64,000 nt of DNA from Bacillus marinisedimentorum (GCF_001644195.2 NZ_LWBL02000058.1:1-64000), one strand, 5' to 3'; positions 9,019 through 16,873 are shown, counted from the first letter of the stretch. The notes: generated from the letters alone by a model not told the origin. Made by a program: numbers and translations.

Positions 9019-9340
9019 ATATCGGCAGGCGATATACATTGTTACATACAAACCGAAACGAATCGTTTGCCAAAAATGAAGGCGATACCCTTTTTTTAAA
9101 CCGATATGTAGTGACTATCACCCATATCGCCCCGCGATACGTTTTATAACAAGGCGTCAGCCTTTCTGATAGACTAAACTTTCCAAAGCTGAGTAGATTC
9201 AATTGACTTCATTCTTTTGTTATATCGCCAGTCGATACATCCGCTTACCATCAAAATCCTCTTTGGTAATACTCTCCTTAAGTACATTGAGCAGTAGCTT
9301 GTTATATGTTAATTTGGAGTACCATATCGGGTGGCGATAT
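9019..9340. repeat. Cluster A of the 17-bp palindrome RTATCG-N5-CGATAY (4 copies)
   Basis: Four copies lie at 9019-9035, 9124-9140, 9222-9238 and 9324-9340. The outer hexamers are constant apart from a T/C change at the last base, while the central five bases differ in each (GCAGG, CCCCG, CCAGT, GGTGG). The copies start 105, 98 and 102 bp apart. Half-sites (GGCGATACC near 9081, CCGATATG near 9101) lie between them. The constant arms and variable centre look like protein-binding sites or REP-like hairpins. Confidence 0.75.
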
Positions 9341-9406
9341 GGTATTGCATTTTATATGGGAGACTGTTTTCTGAAGTGTCTAAGATCAGGCATCTTTTCT
9401 GTTTGA

Positions 9407-10249
9407 TCAAGAAACCGTCTTTGTATACCTGCACTTAGGATAGTTACTGCACCCATAAAACGAACCGAAATTCCCTTTCTTCAATGATAATGATCCACCA
9501 CATTTCGGGCATATGTTCCGATCTCGGGAATCATTTATTTGTCTTACTTTTTCTGATTGGCTGGATTTGATTGATTCTACGTGTAACTTACTGACCCGTC
9601 TCTTTTCTTTCTTATCTTTTATAACTAAACGGTCTAATTTTCGGTTGATTTCTCTAAGTTTTTGGCCACTTATTTTATGGGTGTTCTGTTCTTGGATGAC
9701 GTGTAGCAATTGCGGAAACTGGACGACTCTTGCCGATTTGAACTCTTCCTTAAACTTAAAAGTTGACTGATTGGAAAACGCAATAATGGAATGAATAGAT
9801 TCACTGTCTTCATTCCCCAGATAGTTCTTCAAGGACTGGATGTGGCCATAGTTTTGCCAGATGGGATTATATAATTTCTCTTTCCGTTTATATATTACCT
9901 GGGTCCAGTACTTCTGCTTTTCGTTGCCGAAAATCCATCCCTTATAATGCTTGGTTTCGATAACAAAGATGCCAAATGGTGATGTGACCACGTGATCGGC
10001 CTGAGTGGTCCCTCCTTTTCCATTGGGTACATAAAGGTCCTGATACAGTGTATAGTTTGGACCAAGATTGCTTAATATTCGATTAACATACCTTTCCGCT
10101 ACTGCTCCTTTGATTTCCGGGTATTTTATTCTTAGATATATAATTCCGGCTAGAATGATGAATGCAAATAGAGCAGGTGCGATTAAGATTATCGGTATAA
10201 TTAAAAATATGATTGCTGCTGCTATAAGCATCTTGTTTATTCCGGACAT
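9407..10249 (-). CDS. NERD-domain protein with C-terminal zinc ribbon
   Basis: Predicted membrane-anchored protein of about 280 aa. It begins with a strongly hydrophobic stretch (residues about 5-38). The NERD (nuclease-related) domain follows, with the restriction-endonuclease-like core GGTTQADHVVTSPFGIFVIE and TKHYKGWIFG. The end (CPKCGG...GCSNYPKCRYT) is a topoisomerase-type C4 zinc ribbon. I chose the ATG at 10249 because it follows GGAGGCGATCAAC. The D...ETK residues seen match a PD-(D/E)XK-like active site. Such proteins are common in Firmicutes, but their role is unsettled; DNA processing at the membrane is inference. Palindrome clusters lie on both sides. Confidence 0.85.
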   Translation of the reverse strand: MSGINKMLIAAAIIFLIIPIILIAPALFAFIILAGIIYLRIKYPEIKGAVAERYVNRILSNLGPNYTLYQDLYVPNGKGGTTQADHVVTSPFGIFVIETKHYKGWIFGNEKQKYWTQVIYKRKEKLYNPIWQNYGHIQSLKNYLGNEDSESIHSIIAFSNQSTFKFKEEFKSARVVQFPQLLHVIQEQNTHKISGQKLREINRKLDRLVIKDKKEKRRVSKLHVESIKSSQSEKVRQINDSRDRNICPKCGGSLSLKKGNFGSFYGCSNYPKCRYTKTVS

Positions 10250-10329
10250 GTTGATCGCCTCCATATATAAGTATCGGTACATTTTTTATCGGTAGAATTT
10301 TGGTGTTTTTTACCTTTTGCGTGCAAAAA

Positions 10330-10373
10330 GGTGCCTGACCCCCGGCGCGTTAACGCGCCGGGGGTCAGGCACC
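10330..10373. repeat. 44-bp perfect palindrome of the GGTGCCTGACCCC type
   Basis: Each 22-bp arm begins GGTGCCTGACCCCC and the palindrome is centred on GTTAAC; there are no mismatches. An A-run precedes it, but no T-run follows. It lies about 80 bp upstream of the NERD gene start, so it is not that gene's terminator. Confidence 0.9.
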
Positions 10374-10400
10374 ACAACTCAGCACCACGATGTGGCGATT

Positions 10401-10640
10401 TTACATACAAACTAAAAGAATAGCATCCAGATATATAGTTGATGCCCTTTTCTTAAACCAGTTCCCCTCTGCATTGCATTCATATCGCCCACCGATATGT
10501 CGCAAGGAATAAGTTTACCTATCCGATATGCAACAAGCTTTACATTATTATGTACCGAATATGTATCTATGAATCCCGTTGATCTTACCACTTTCAAAAG
10601 GTATTCACATTGTTTCCGACCATGTATTGCCGGCCGATGC
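10401..10640. repeat. Degenerate repeat unit with palindromes of the RTATCG family
   Basis: Bases 10401-10460 are a diverged copy of 9042-9102: both start TTACATACAAAC and end CCCTTTT.TTAAACC. The copy is followed by a perfect 17-bp palindrome at 10482-10498 and a decayed one at 10624-10640 (GTATTG-CCGGC-CGATGC). The larger unit therefore seems to have been duplicated together with its palindromes. No gene is seen in 10250-10881. Confidence 0.6.
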
Positions 10641-10881
10641 AACACAACGTTTCAGTTCCCTTTCACCCTGGTTACGTTACATAATTATAAAAACCCGTTA
10701 TAGTTCCTTCCACTTTGGCTTCAGTATCGGTCCTAGTAGGGATTCATTACCGACTGCCCAATCAATATCCAGATTCACTATTAGTCAAATCTACAAACTT
10801 GATGACTTTTCTTTTAAACACGGGACTCGTCCTTTATAATTAAAAACAACAACCATTTTTCAAAAAGGAGGTGAAAACGCC

Positions 10882-11523
10882 ATGGAAAAAACAGAACTGA
10901 TGCAGTTTTTAACCGAACAGTTCGGGAAAATGGATACACGGTTTGAGGCCATTGATAGACGATTCGATGAGATGGACAGTAAATTCAGTACAATGGAAAA
11001 ACGTATTGATCAGATTGATAGTAGGTTTGCTGCCGTTGATGAGCGTTTTGACCAGATCGATAGTAGGTTTGCTGTCGTTGATGAGCGTTTTAATCAGATT
11101 GATAATAGGTTTGCTGTCATCGATGAGCGTTTTGATCAGATTGATAATAGGTTTGCTGTCGTTGATGAGCGTTTTGATCAGATTGATAATAGGTTTGCTG
11201 CTATTGATGAGCGTTTTGATCAAGTCGATAACAGATTTGAATCTGTTGATAAACAGTTTGTTCAAATCGATAACAAATTTTCAGATGTAGATAAGCGTTT
11301 CGACTCCATGGATGGTCAGTTCAAATCTGTCAACCACCAAATAAGGGATTTGTCCAAGCAACTTGATCGAATGGAAAAGGCCCAGCAGGAAGATGTTGTT
11401 GTTATTCTGAAAAGCACACAAAAGAAAATCGACCATATCGCTTTTGATATCGACTATTTGCGCAATCAGACGAGCAGGCATGATATGGATATTGAACGGC
11501 TTAAGAAACAGATCGGCTCTTGA
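10882..11523 (+). CDS. Coiled-coil protein built of 14-residue repeats
   Basis: A 213-aa protein of unknown function. After MEKTELMQFLTEQFGKMD, nearly the whole chain is a tandem run of RFxxxDERFDQIDN units, each two heptads long, with hydrophobic residues at coiled-coil positions. The end (residues about 165-213, KIDHIAFDIDYLRNQTSRHD...) resembles the tail of XhlA-like coiled-coil proteins. No signal peptide or membrane segment is visible. The start has an excellent AAAGGAGGTGA site. A TATAAT lies about 40 bp upstream without a clear -35. A filamentous or scaffolding role is possible; I assign no function. Confidence 0.8.
   Translation: MEKTELMQFLTEQFGKMDTRFEAIDRRFDEMDSKFSTMEKRIDQIDSRFAAVDERFDQIDSRFAVVDERFNQIDNRFAVIDERFDQIDNRFAVVDERFDQIDNRFAAIDERFDQVDNRFESVDKQFVQIDNKFSDVDKRFDSMDGQFKSVNHQIRDLSKQLDRMEKAQQEDVVVILKSTQKKIDHIAFDIDYLRNQTSRHDMDIERLKKQIGS
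11020..11271 (+). repeat. Six tandem 42-bp repeats inside the coiled-coil gene
   Basis: In-frame units start at 11020, 11062, 11104, 11146, 11188 and 11230. The first five are highly alike at the DNA level (RRTAGGTTTGCTG...GATGAGCGTTTTRA); the sixth is diverged. Such near-identity favours copy-number change by slippage or recombination. Confidence 0.9.
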
Positions 11524-11566
11524 TTTTGGAAGTTTCCCTGAGAAATATTCTTGAGCCGCTTTTTTA
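11514..11566 (+). terminator. Possible terminator of the coiled-coil gene
   Basis: CGGCTC (11514-11519, overlapping the gene's end) pairs with GAGCCG (11553-11558), followed by a seven-T run. The loop is long, so this is a weak call. Confidence 0.4.
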
Positions 11567-11686
11567 TTTCCCCTTTAAATGCTTTCTACTTTTTTCCCCT
11601 GTACAATGCCTCACCTTTGCTAACATCTACTCATCCGCATTAATCCCCCTTAAATCATTAAGCTATGTTATGCGCTGTAAAAATGC

Positions 11687-11975
11687 ATATCGGGTGACGA
11701 TACACATTAGCATTTGGTAAAGGATGTTGTTTGTCCGATTCATATCGGCGGGCAAGATACTTTCTGCCAGGCTGACATAGATTAATGATGAATAGAGGGG
11801 TATCTCAGACTGCCCTACCGCTTTACCTGGTTACAATAACGTCCTGTATCGCCCCCCGATACGTTGAAGAAACCGGTTTATCCAGGGGAACATCTTGCCG
11901 GAAATTCCGGATCGCATGCGGTATTGGTTAAACCGTTACTAAGCGAACAGCATGGAACATATCGCCTGGCGATAC
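11687..11975. repeat. Cluster B of the RTATCG-N5-CGATAY palindrome
   Basis: Perfect copies lie at 11687-11703, 11846-11862 and 11959-11975, with centres GGTGA, CCCCC and CCTGG. A damaged copy (ATATCG-GCGGG-CAAGATAC) starts at 11742. The interval 11524-12041 otherwise holds no gene I can support. Confidence 0.75.
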
Positions 11976-11993
11976 AATACAGTAGTTTATTGC

Positions 11994-12021
11994 AAAAAAT
12001 CAGGCGACCCTCCGGCCGCCT
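11994..12021 (-). terminator. Terminator of glpQ
   Basis: On the minus strand, AGGCGGCCGGAGGGTCGCCT forms a GC-rich hairpin followed by GATTTTTTG, about 20 nt after the glpQ stop. Confidence 0.7.
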
Positions 12022-12041
12022 TACATGCTTTCTTCTTTTAC

Positions 12042-12896
12042 CTACTTATTCATCGGTACATAATCCGGATAATCCGTAATTATCCCATCTACCTTTGCTT
12101 CTAGAAGCGGGGCTGTCAAAGACACATCCCTGACTGTCCAGGTCATAACTCCCATCCCTAACTCATGCACCCGGTTGACAAGGTCACGATCCACATGTCC
12201 GTAACTCGGATTCACGTAATCTGCATAATCTGCAAAGTTTGCAAGCGATACATCTGTTAAATCCTGTGCTTTCCACGTCAGAACCCCGATCGGCACATCG
12301 GGCAGCAGTTCATTCATCTTTTTCATCGAGTTGAAATCGAAGGATTGCAAAATGATCTTTTCATTGTTTGGCTTGTCCATCTGGCGCTCCTGCAGTTCCG
12401 CGGCCACCTTTTCTTCAATCCCCGGATAAAGCCACGGCGCTTTCAATTCTATCAGGATGCCGGTTTTCCCCCTGTATGTATCAAGTACTTCTTCAAACGT
12501 CGGAATCGGTTCACCGGCAAATCCCTCCGCAAACCAGCTGCCTGCATCAAGGGCTTTCAATTCCTCCATTGTGAGACCGCCGACTTTGCCGGTGCCATCT
12601 GTTGTCCGGTCTACCGTTGTATCGTGGATGACCACCAGTTCTCCGTCTTTGCTCATCTGGACATCAATTTCGATGTAGTCGGTCTTCATTTCGACCGCTT
12701 TCTCAAAGGCTGCCATCGTGTTTTCCGGCGCATAGCCTGAGGCTCCCCGGTGCGCCACTGTCTCAACCCGGTAAGATGATTCTGCTCCCATTTCCGATCC
12801 TTCCGCATGAGCAGGATGACCTGATACTACACCCGTCATGAGTCCTGTTGCCACTGTTGCCGTCATCACCATTTTTTTAAGATCAACCGCAAACAT
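12042..12896 (-). CDS. glpQ: Secreted glycerophosphodiester phosphodiesterase (GlpQ type)
   Basis: Hydrolyses glycerophosphodiesters to glycerol 3-phosphate and an alcohol. It acts outside the membrane on phospholipid or teichoic-acid debris. About 284 aa: an N-terminal signal peptide (MFAVDLKK...GHPAHA, cut near residue 32), then the GDPD domain. That domain has HRGASGYAPENTMAAF (catalytic His), IEIDVQMSKDGELVVIHD and the closing MTWTVRD...GIITDYPD. I chose ATG 12896 after AAAGGGAG; a start further upstream would put a charged extension before the signal peptide. A decayed fragment of a paralogue lies at 1293-1365. Confidence 0.93.
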   Translation of the reverse strand: MFAVDLKKMVMTATVATGLMTGVVSGHPAHAEGSEMGAESSYRVETVAHRGASGYAPENTMAAFEKAVEMKTDYIEIDVQMSKDGELVVIHDTTVDRTTDGTGKVGGLTMEELKALDAGSWFAEGFAGEPIPTFEEVLDTYRGKTGILIELKAPWLYPGIEEKVAAELQERQMDKPNNEKIILQSFDFNSMKKMNELLPDVPIGVLTWKAQDLTDVSLANFADYADYVNPSYGHVDRDLVNRVHELGMGVMTWTVRDVSLTAPLLEAKVDGIITDYPDYVPMNK

Positions 12897-13215
12897 CCGT
12901 TCATCTCCCTTTTTGATAGATTGGAAAGCTTTCATCTATCATAATAGGGGCAAGGTGTTAAGCGAGTTTAAAGGGATGGTAAATTATTCTAAATAATAAG
13001 AGGGATTTGTGCCTGGTCACTTTTGAAGATATGTAAATTTCCAGGTAAATGTATTCAGATTTAAGTAAGCCCTGGTTCTTTTGTGGATGAATTTGCGAGT
13101 TCCTTTGTTGAAGAAAGAGAAAATAGGAAACCATGCTTCTAAAAGCCGCTTCTACTCGTTCATCAGTAAACTTGTTCTCTAAAATTGAATTATTTCGGCT
13201 TTCCAACATATATAA

Positions 13216-13259
13216 AGGATTCTGATATCTATGATAGTTTACACGGATATCAGAATCCT
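13216..13259. terminator. Long hairpin between the ROK and glpQ genes
   Basis: AGGATTCTGATATC and GATATCAGAATCCT are perfect 14-bp arms with a 16-nt loop, 10 nt beyond the ROK kinase stop. The T-runs are poor on both strands, so it may be a weak terminator or an mRNA 3'-end stabiliser. The rest of 12897-13268 contains only a GTGCCTGGTCAC repeat remnant near 13009. Confidence 0.55.
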
Positions 13260-13268
13260 ATTTCCACA

Positions 13269-14177
13269 TTATATGCCCTCAAAAACCAGTAACCCGGCCC
13301 CAATCACACCGGCCTTCGTCCCAAGTGCGGCATGTTCAATTTTCAAGTCGACTTGCATACTCGCATAAAGATACTCCGCAGTTTGTTCACGCACCATCGG
13401 CAGCACCATATCCTTCTGCTCCATCACCCCGCCGCCAAGCACAAAGATGTCCGGGTTTACCGTATGCATGACGTTGGCGATCCCGATGGAAAGATAGTTC
13501 ATCGCTTCCCCGATAATTTCGGTTGCCTGGTTATTGCCCTGTCTGGCAAGCTCAAACACTTCCTCCGCACCGCCAGTGAGACCGAGCCGGTTTTTCCCTT
13601 CCCGGGCAATGGCAGTGCCTGACGACATGGCTTCAAGGGAACCGGCATTCAAGTTCGACTGCTTCAGGCCGCCGGGCAGCACAATCATATTCCCGATTTC
13701 CCCGGCATTCCCCTGTGCACCGCGTACGACTTTGCCGTCCAGGACAATTCCGGCGCCGATGCCGGTACTGACCGTGATATAGACGACACTGTCATGCCCT
13801 TGCCCCGCCCCGGCTTTCGCTTCAGCGAGTGCAGCTGCGTTGGCGTCATTATCCAGAATGACCGGGACAGCGAATTCCTTTTCAAAGATGCTCGTAATCT
13901 CGGTGTTATGTAAGGCAGGCAAGTTGGGCGGATCAAGGATTATGCCCGAAAACGGATCAAGCGGGCCCGGGGAGCCGATGCCGATTCCGGTGATAGGATG
14001 TGCCTGTTTCACTTCACGGATCATGTCTGCAATCTTATCCAGTATGAAGTCAGGCCCCTTGCTGGATTCCGTTTTGCGGTTCACTTCTTTTATGATGGTT
14101 CCTTTTTCATCGACAAGGGCGGCTCTCACATTTGTGCCGCCGATGTCGACGCCGATACTTAGTTTGTTCTTCATCAT
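13269..14177 (-). CDS. ROK-family sugar kinase (glucokinase-like) without the zinc motif
   Basis: ATP-dependent hexose kinase of 302 aa in the ROK family. It shows the phosphate-binding VDIGGTNVRAALVD start (residues 10-23), the catalytic Asp in LDNDANAAALAE, and the VSTGIGAGIVLDGKVVRG loop. The canonical zinc motif CxCGxxGCxE that normally follows GEIG is absent: the sequence reads GEIGNM...GSLEAMSSG with no Cys. It is last in an operon with a sugar importer, an Idh-like dehydrogenase and an SDR, so it probably phosphorylates the sugar made by those enzymes. Glucose itself is not proven. Confidence 0.88.
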   Translation of the reverse strand: MMKNKLSIGVDIGGTNVRAALVDEKGTIIKEVNRKTESSKGPDFILDKIADMIREVKQAHPITGIGIGSPGPLDPFSGIILDPPNLPALHNTEITSIFEKEFAVPVILDNDANAAALAEAKAGAGQGHDSVVYITVSTGIGAGIVLDGKVVRGAQGNAGEIGNMIVLPGGLKQSNLNAGSLEAMSSGTAIAREGKNRLGLTGGAEEVFELARQGNNQATEIIGEAMNYLSIGIANVMHTVNPDIFVLGGGVMEQKDMVLPMVREQTAEYLYASMQVDLKIEHAALGTKAGVIGAGLLVFEGI

Positions 14178-14212
14178 TTTCCAATCCCCCTTTCAGGGAA
14201 TCAAGCAAAGTC

Positions 14213-14938
14213 TTAGAGCGGTTCCGACATCGGGCGCATTGTCACTTCTATGATACGTGAGTTTTCCGGTTGTTTTAACGTATAAAGAATGACATCGGCC
14301 ACTTCATCCGCAGTGAGGAATTTTTCAAGCTCCGGATCGCCTTTTGTCCGGCCTGTTCCGATGGCGAATTCGGTGTTGATGCCGCCCGGTGAGACGGAGC
14401 TCACTTTGATGCCGTGCGGGCGTGCTTCGTAGTCGAGTGACTGGGCGAAGCCGCGCTGGGCATGTTTGGTTGCACAGTAGACCGCTTCATTCGGCAGGCC
14501 GCGCAGGCCGGCGACGGATGCGACGTTCAGGATATGGCCGGATCTCTGTTTTTTCATCTCCGGCAGGATGAATTTTGAGCACAGGAACGTGCCGCGCATG
14601 TTGATGTTCATCATGTTGTCGTAGTCTTCTACCGTGATCTCCTCAATCGGACCGTAGACGCCGACACCGGCATTGTTGATCAGGATGTCGATGCTGCCGA
14701 ACGTGCTGATCGTTTTATCGACGAGTGAACGGACGTCTTCTTCTTTTGAAATGTCGAGCGGAAGCGATAGGGCTTTTACCCCTTTCTCTTCAATCTGGCC
14801 GGCCAGTTCCTGCAGAAGGTTTTCCGAACGGGCAGCCAGGACGATGTTGCAGCCTTCATCGGCGAGTTTCAGTGCGGCCGCTTTGCCGACACCTTTGCTT
14901 GCTCCGGTTATAATCGCTGTTTTTCCCTGTAATTCCAT
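14213..14938 (-). CDS. SDR-family oxidoreductase
   Basis: Short-chain NAD(P)-dependent dehydrogenase of 241 aa, classical type. It has TGASKGVG for cofactor binding (residues 12-19), the NNAG motif, and the catalytic Ser...YCATK with Tyr and Lys four apart. It resembles 3-ketoacyl-ACP reductase-like sugar or alcohol dehydrogenases. It sits between the Gfo/Idh gene and the ROK kinase, with short gaps (27 and 35 nt). Reversible oxidation of an imported sugar is the likely role, by context only. Confidence 0.9.
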   Translation of the reverse strand: MELQGKTAIITGASKGVGKAAALKLADEGCNIVLAARSENLLQELAGQIEEKGVKALSLPLDISKEEDVRSLVDKTISTFGSIDILINNAGVGVYGPIEEITVEDYDNMMNINMRGTFLCSKFILPEMKKQRSGHILNVASVAGLRGLPNEAVYCATKHAQRGFAQSLDYEARPHGIKVSSVSPGGINTEFAIGTGRTKGDPELEKFLTADEVADVILYTLKQPENSRIIEVTMRPMSEPL

Positions 14939-14965
14939 CGTTTGATTCCTCCGCTTCGTACTATT

Positions 14966-15964
14966 TTAGTCGATCTTGACAGGCATGGCATTTTCAATGG
15001 ATGTATAACACGCTTCGATCACTTTCATGTTTTGGATTGCTGCTTCGGCTGGATACTCCGGTTTCCTGCCGGTTTTCACACAATCGGAAAAATGCTCGAC
15101 CTGGATCACATACTGGTCAGCAGCAAACGTTTCAACCCGCTCGCCCGCTTCGTTCCTGATGATGAGTTTGCCTTCTCCGCCGTCCGGATTTTTATCCGGC
15201 CGGAATGCGTACGGCACCTCGATCGTTCCTTTTGTGCCGACGACTTCGTAGCTGTCGCGCTGCGGCTGTTCGAAGCTGCAGTCAAACTCGGCCAGGACAT
15301 TTCCGAATGTCATGACGCCGCTCACAGACGTGTCGATGCCATGATCCGGATGAATTGCGGCCGCCGCATAGATGCTTGCCGGCTCACCGCCAAGAATGTT
15401 GCGGCTTGCATGGATGCAATAGCTGCCGACATCATACAAACTGCCGCCGCCAAGGCCGCGCTCAAGGCGGATATTTTTCCCTGTCAGGTCAAGCTGGAAC
15501 GAGAATGTGGACCGCATCAGCTTGATGTCCCCGATTTCTCCGGCAGCAACGATTTCTTTTACGCGCATGTGCTGCGGATGGAATTGGTACATGAACGCCT
15601 CCATGAAAATGACGTCATGTTCCCGGCACGCCGCTGCCATCTCTTCCATTTCCGACACATTCACGCTCGCCGGTTTTTCAACGAGCACATGCTTGCTGCG
15701 TTTGGCCGCTTCGATCGTCCATTTTGCATGCAGGCTGTTCGGAAGCGGGATGTAGACGGCATTAATGTTTTCATCATCGAGCAATTCGGTGTAGCTGCCG
15801 TAGGCGTGCGGGATGCCGAGCGTTTCCGCTGCTTCCCCCGCCTTTCCGCTCTCACTCGCAATCCCGTACACTTCCGCGTTTTGTGCGTTTTTGATTGCCG
15901 GGATCAGCTGGGTGCGGGCGATTCTGGCGGTGCTTAAAATTCCCCATTTTACGGTTTCTTGCAT
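14966..15964 (-). CDS. Gfo/Idh/MocA-family oxidoreductase
   Basis: NAD(P)-dependent sugar dehydrogenase-like enzyme, 332 aa. The N-terminal Rossmann fold begins KWGILSTARIARTQLIPAI. The family hallmark EKP is seen in VLVEKPASVN (near residue 97). The C-terminal alpha/beta domain carries GGGSLYDVGSYCIHASR, whose DxxxxxIH-like pattern is typical of the xylose/dihydrodiol dehydrogenase branch. It follows the permease genes after a hairpin at 15988-16035. The substrate is unknown; oxidation of a mono- or disaccharide brought in by the importer is plausible. Confidence 0.9.
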   Translation of the reverse strand: MQETVKWGILSTARIARTQLIPAIKNAQNAEVYGIASESGKAGEAAETLGIPHAYGSYTELLDDENINAVYIPLPNSLHAKWTIEAAKRSKHVLVEKPASVNVSEMEEMAAACREHDVIFMEAFMYQFHPQHMRVKEIVAAGEIGDIKLMRSTFSFQLDLTGKNIRLERGLGGGSLYDVGSYCIHASRNILGGEPASIYAAAAIHPDHGIDTSVSGVMTFGNVLAEFDCSFEQPQRDSYEVVGTKGTIEVPYAFRPDKNPDGGEGKLIIRNEAGERVETFAADQYVIQVEHFSDCVKTGRKPEYPAEAAIQNMKVIEACYTSIENAMPVKID

Positions 15965-15987
15965 GGTTCCACCTCTTTTTTATTTAT

Positions 15988-16035
15988 AAAAAGGCAGGCG
16001 GAAAGAATTGCTGCATGTTTCCGGCTGCCTTTTTT
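15988..16035 (-). terminator. Hairpin between permease and dehydrogenase genes
   Basis: On the minus strand, AAAAAAGGCAGCCGGAAA pairs with TTTCCGCCTGCCTTTTT around a 13-nt loop. It can act as a partial terminator that lowers expression of the three enzyme genes relative to the importer. Confidence 0.7.
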
Positions 16036-16048
16036 CTGTAGATGAATG

Positions 16049-16873
16049 TTAGCCTTTTACCGAGCCGGCCAGAAGCCCCCTCACGAAAAACTTGCCGAGG
16101 AAAATATAGACGAGCAAGGTCGGGAGTGCGGCTAGCAGGGCCCCGGCCATCTGCACGTTCCACTGGACGATCTGGCTTCCGGAAAGGTTCTGGAGCGCAA
16201 CCATGACCGGCTGCTGGTTCGATGTCGTGATCGTGACGGCAAACAGGAATTCGTTCCAGATGTTCGTGAATTGCCAGATGCCGACGACGACAAAGCCGAT
16301 GATCGACAGCGGGAAGATGATATGGCGGTAAATGCCGAGGAACCCGGCCCCGTCAATCTTGGCGCTTTCGACCATTTCCATCGGGATGTTCGCGTAAAAG
16401 TTGCGGAACATGAGCGTTGTAATTGGGATCCCGTACACGACATGCACAAAGATCAGGCCCGGAATCGTGTTGTATAGCCCGATGCCTCTGAGGAACTGGA
16501 TCAGCGGGATCAGGATGCTCTGGTACGGGATGAACATGCCGAACAGAATCATCGTGAACAGCATGTCCGCCCCTTTGAACTTCCACTTTGACAGCACATA
16601 GCCGTTCATCGAACCGAGCAGCGCCGAAAGAATCGTCGCCGGGATGACAAGGTAAAGGGTGTTGATGAAGTTCGGCGCCAACTTTTCAAATGCGATTTGG
16701 TAGCTTGAAAAATCAAGTGCCTGCGGGAGTTCCCACATTTTTGCGAGCGTAACCTGGTCAAGCGGCTTCAGGCTGGTGATCAGCATGACATAGATCGGCA
16801 TCAGGTAAAACAGGCTCAGTAAAATCAGAACAAGGTATATCAGCGGCCGTGAGATTGCCTTCATCGTCATCAT
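16049..16873 (-). CDS. Carbohydrate ABC transporter permease (MalG type)
   Basis: Membrane subunit of a CUT1 sugar importer, 274 aa with six predicted helices. The coupling loop is ESAKIDGAGFLGIYRHIIFP and the C-terminus FFVRGLLAGSVKG is typical of MalG-like proteins. The start overlaps the stop of the MalF-like gene by 4 nt (ATGA). No ATPase is encoded nearby, so the importer must borrow one (MsmX type). Confidence 0.93.
   Translation of the reverse strand: MMTMKAISRPLIYLVLILLSLFYLMPIYVMLITSLKPLDQVTLAKMWELPQALDFSSYQIAFEKLAPNFINTLYLVIPATILSALLGSMNGYVLSKWKFKGADMLFTMILFGMFIPYQSILIPLIQFLRGIGLYNTIPGLIFVHVVYGIPITTLMFRNFYANIPMEMVESAKIDGAGFLGIYRHIIFPLSIIGFVVVGIWQFTNIWNEFLFAVTITTSNQQPVMVALQNLSGSQIVQWNVQMAGALLAALPTLLVYIFLGKFFVRGLLAGSVKG

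Larger units (their letters stand above)
8612..9406. other. Gene-free, repeat-rich interval
   Basis: I see no convincing gene in these 795 bases. AAAAAGG-CATT-CCTTTTT (about 8656-8675) may end the importer operon. The stretch GGCTGTGTTAAACGCTAGTG near 8628 resembles the ends of some Bacillales insertion sequences, but no transposase is present. The rest holds the repeats listed separately (8831-8874 and four 17-bp palindromes). Confidence 0.5.

Noticed and set aside
8790-9202. Small open readings on both strands (119 and 110 codons)
   Set aside because: They run through the palindrome repeats, have no ribosome site, and their products look like random translations.
9019-9340. CRISPR-like array
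   Set aside because: The repeated units are only 17 bp with variable centres, spacers are 80-90 bp, and no cas gene is nearby.
10330-11975. Integron attC cassette array
   Set aside because: The palindromes lack the RYYYAAC/GTTRRRY core sites and no integrase gene is present.
12958-13209. 83-codon minus-strand reading
   Set aside because: No ribosome site, covers a GTGCCTGGTCAC repeat remnant, and resembles no family I know.
14942-15937. 331-codon plus-strand reading opposite the Gfo/Idh gene
   Set aside because: A shadow of a GC-rich gene; rich in His, Arg, Phe and Cys and without a ribosome site, whereas the minus strand has clear family motifs.
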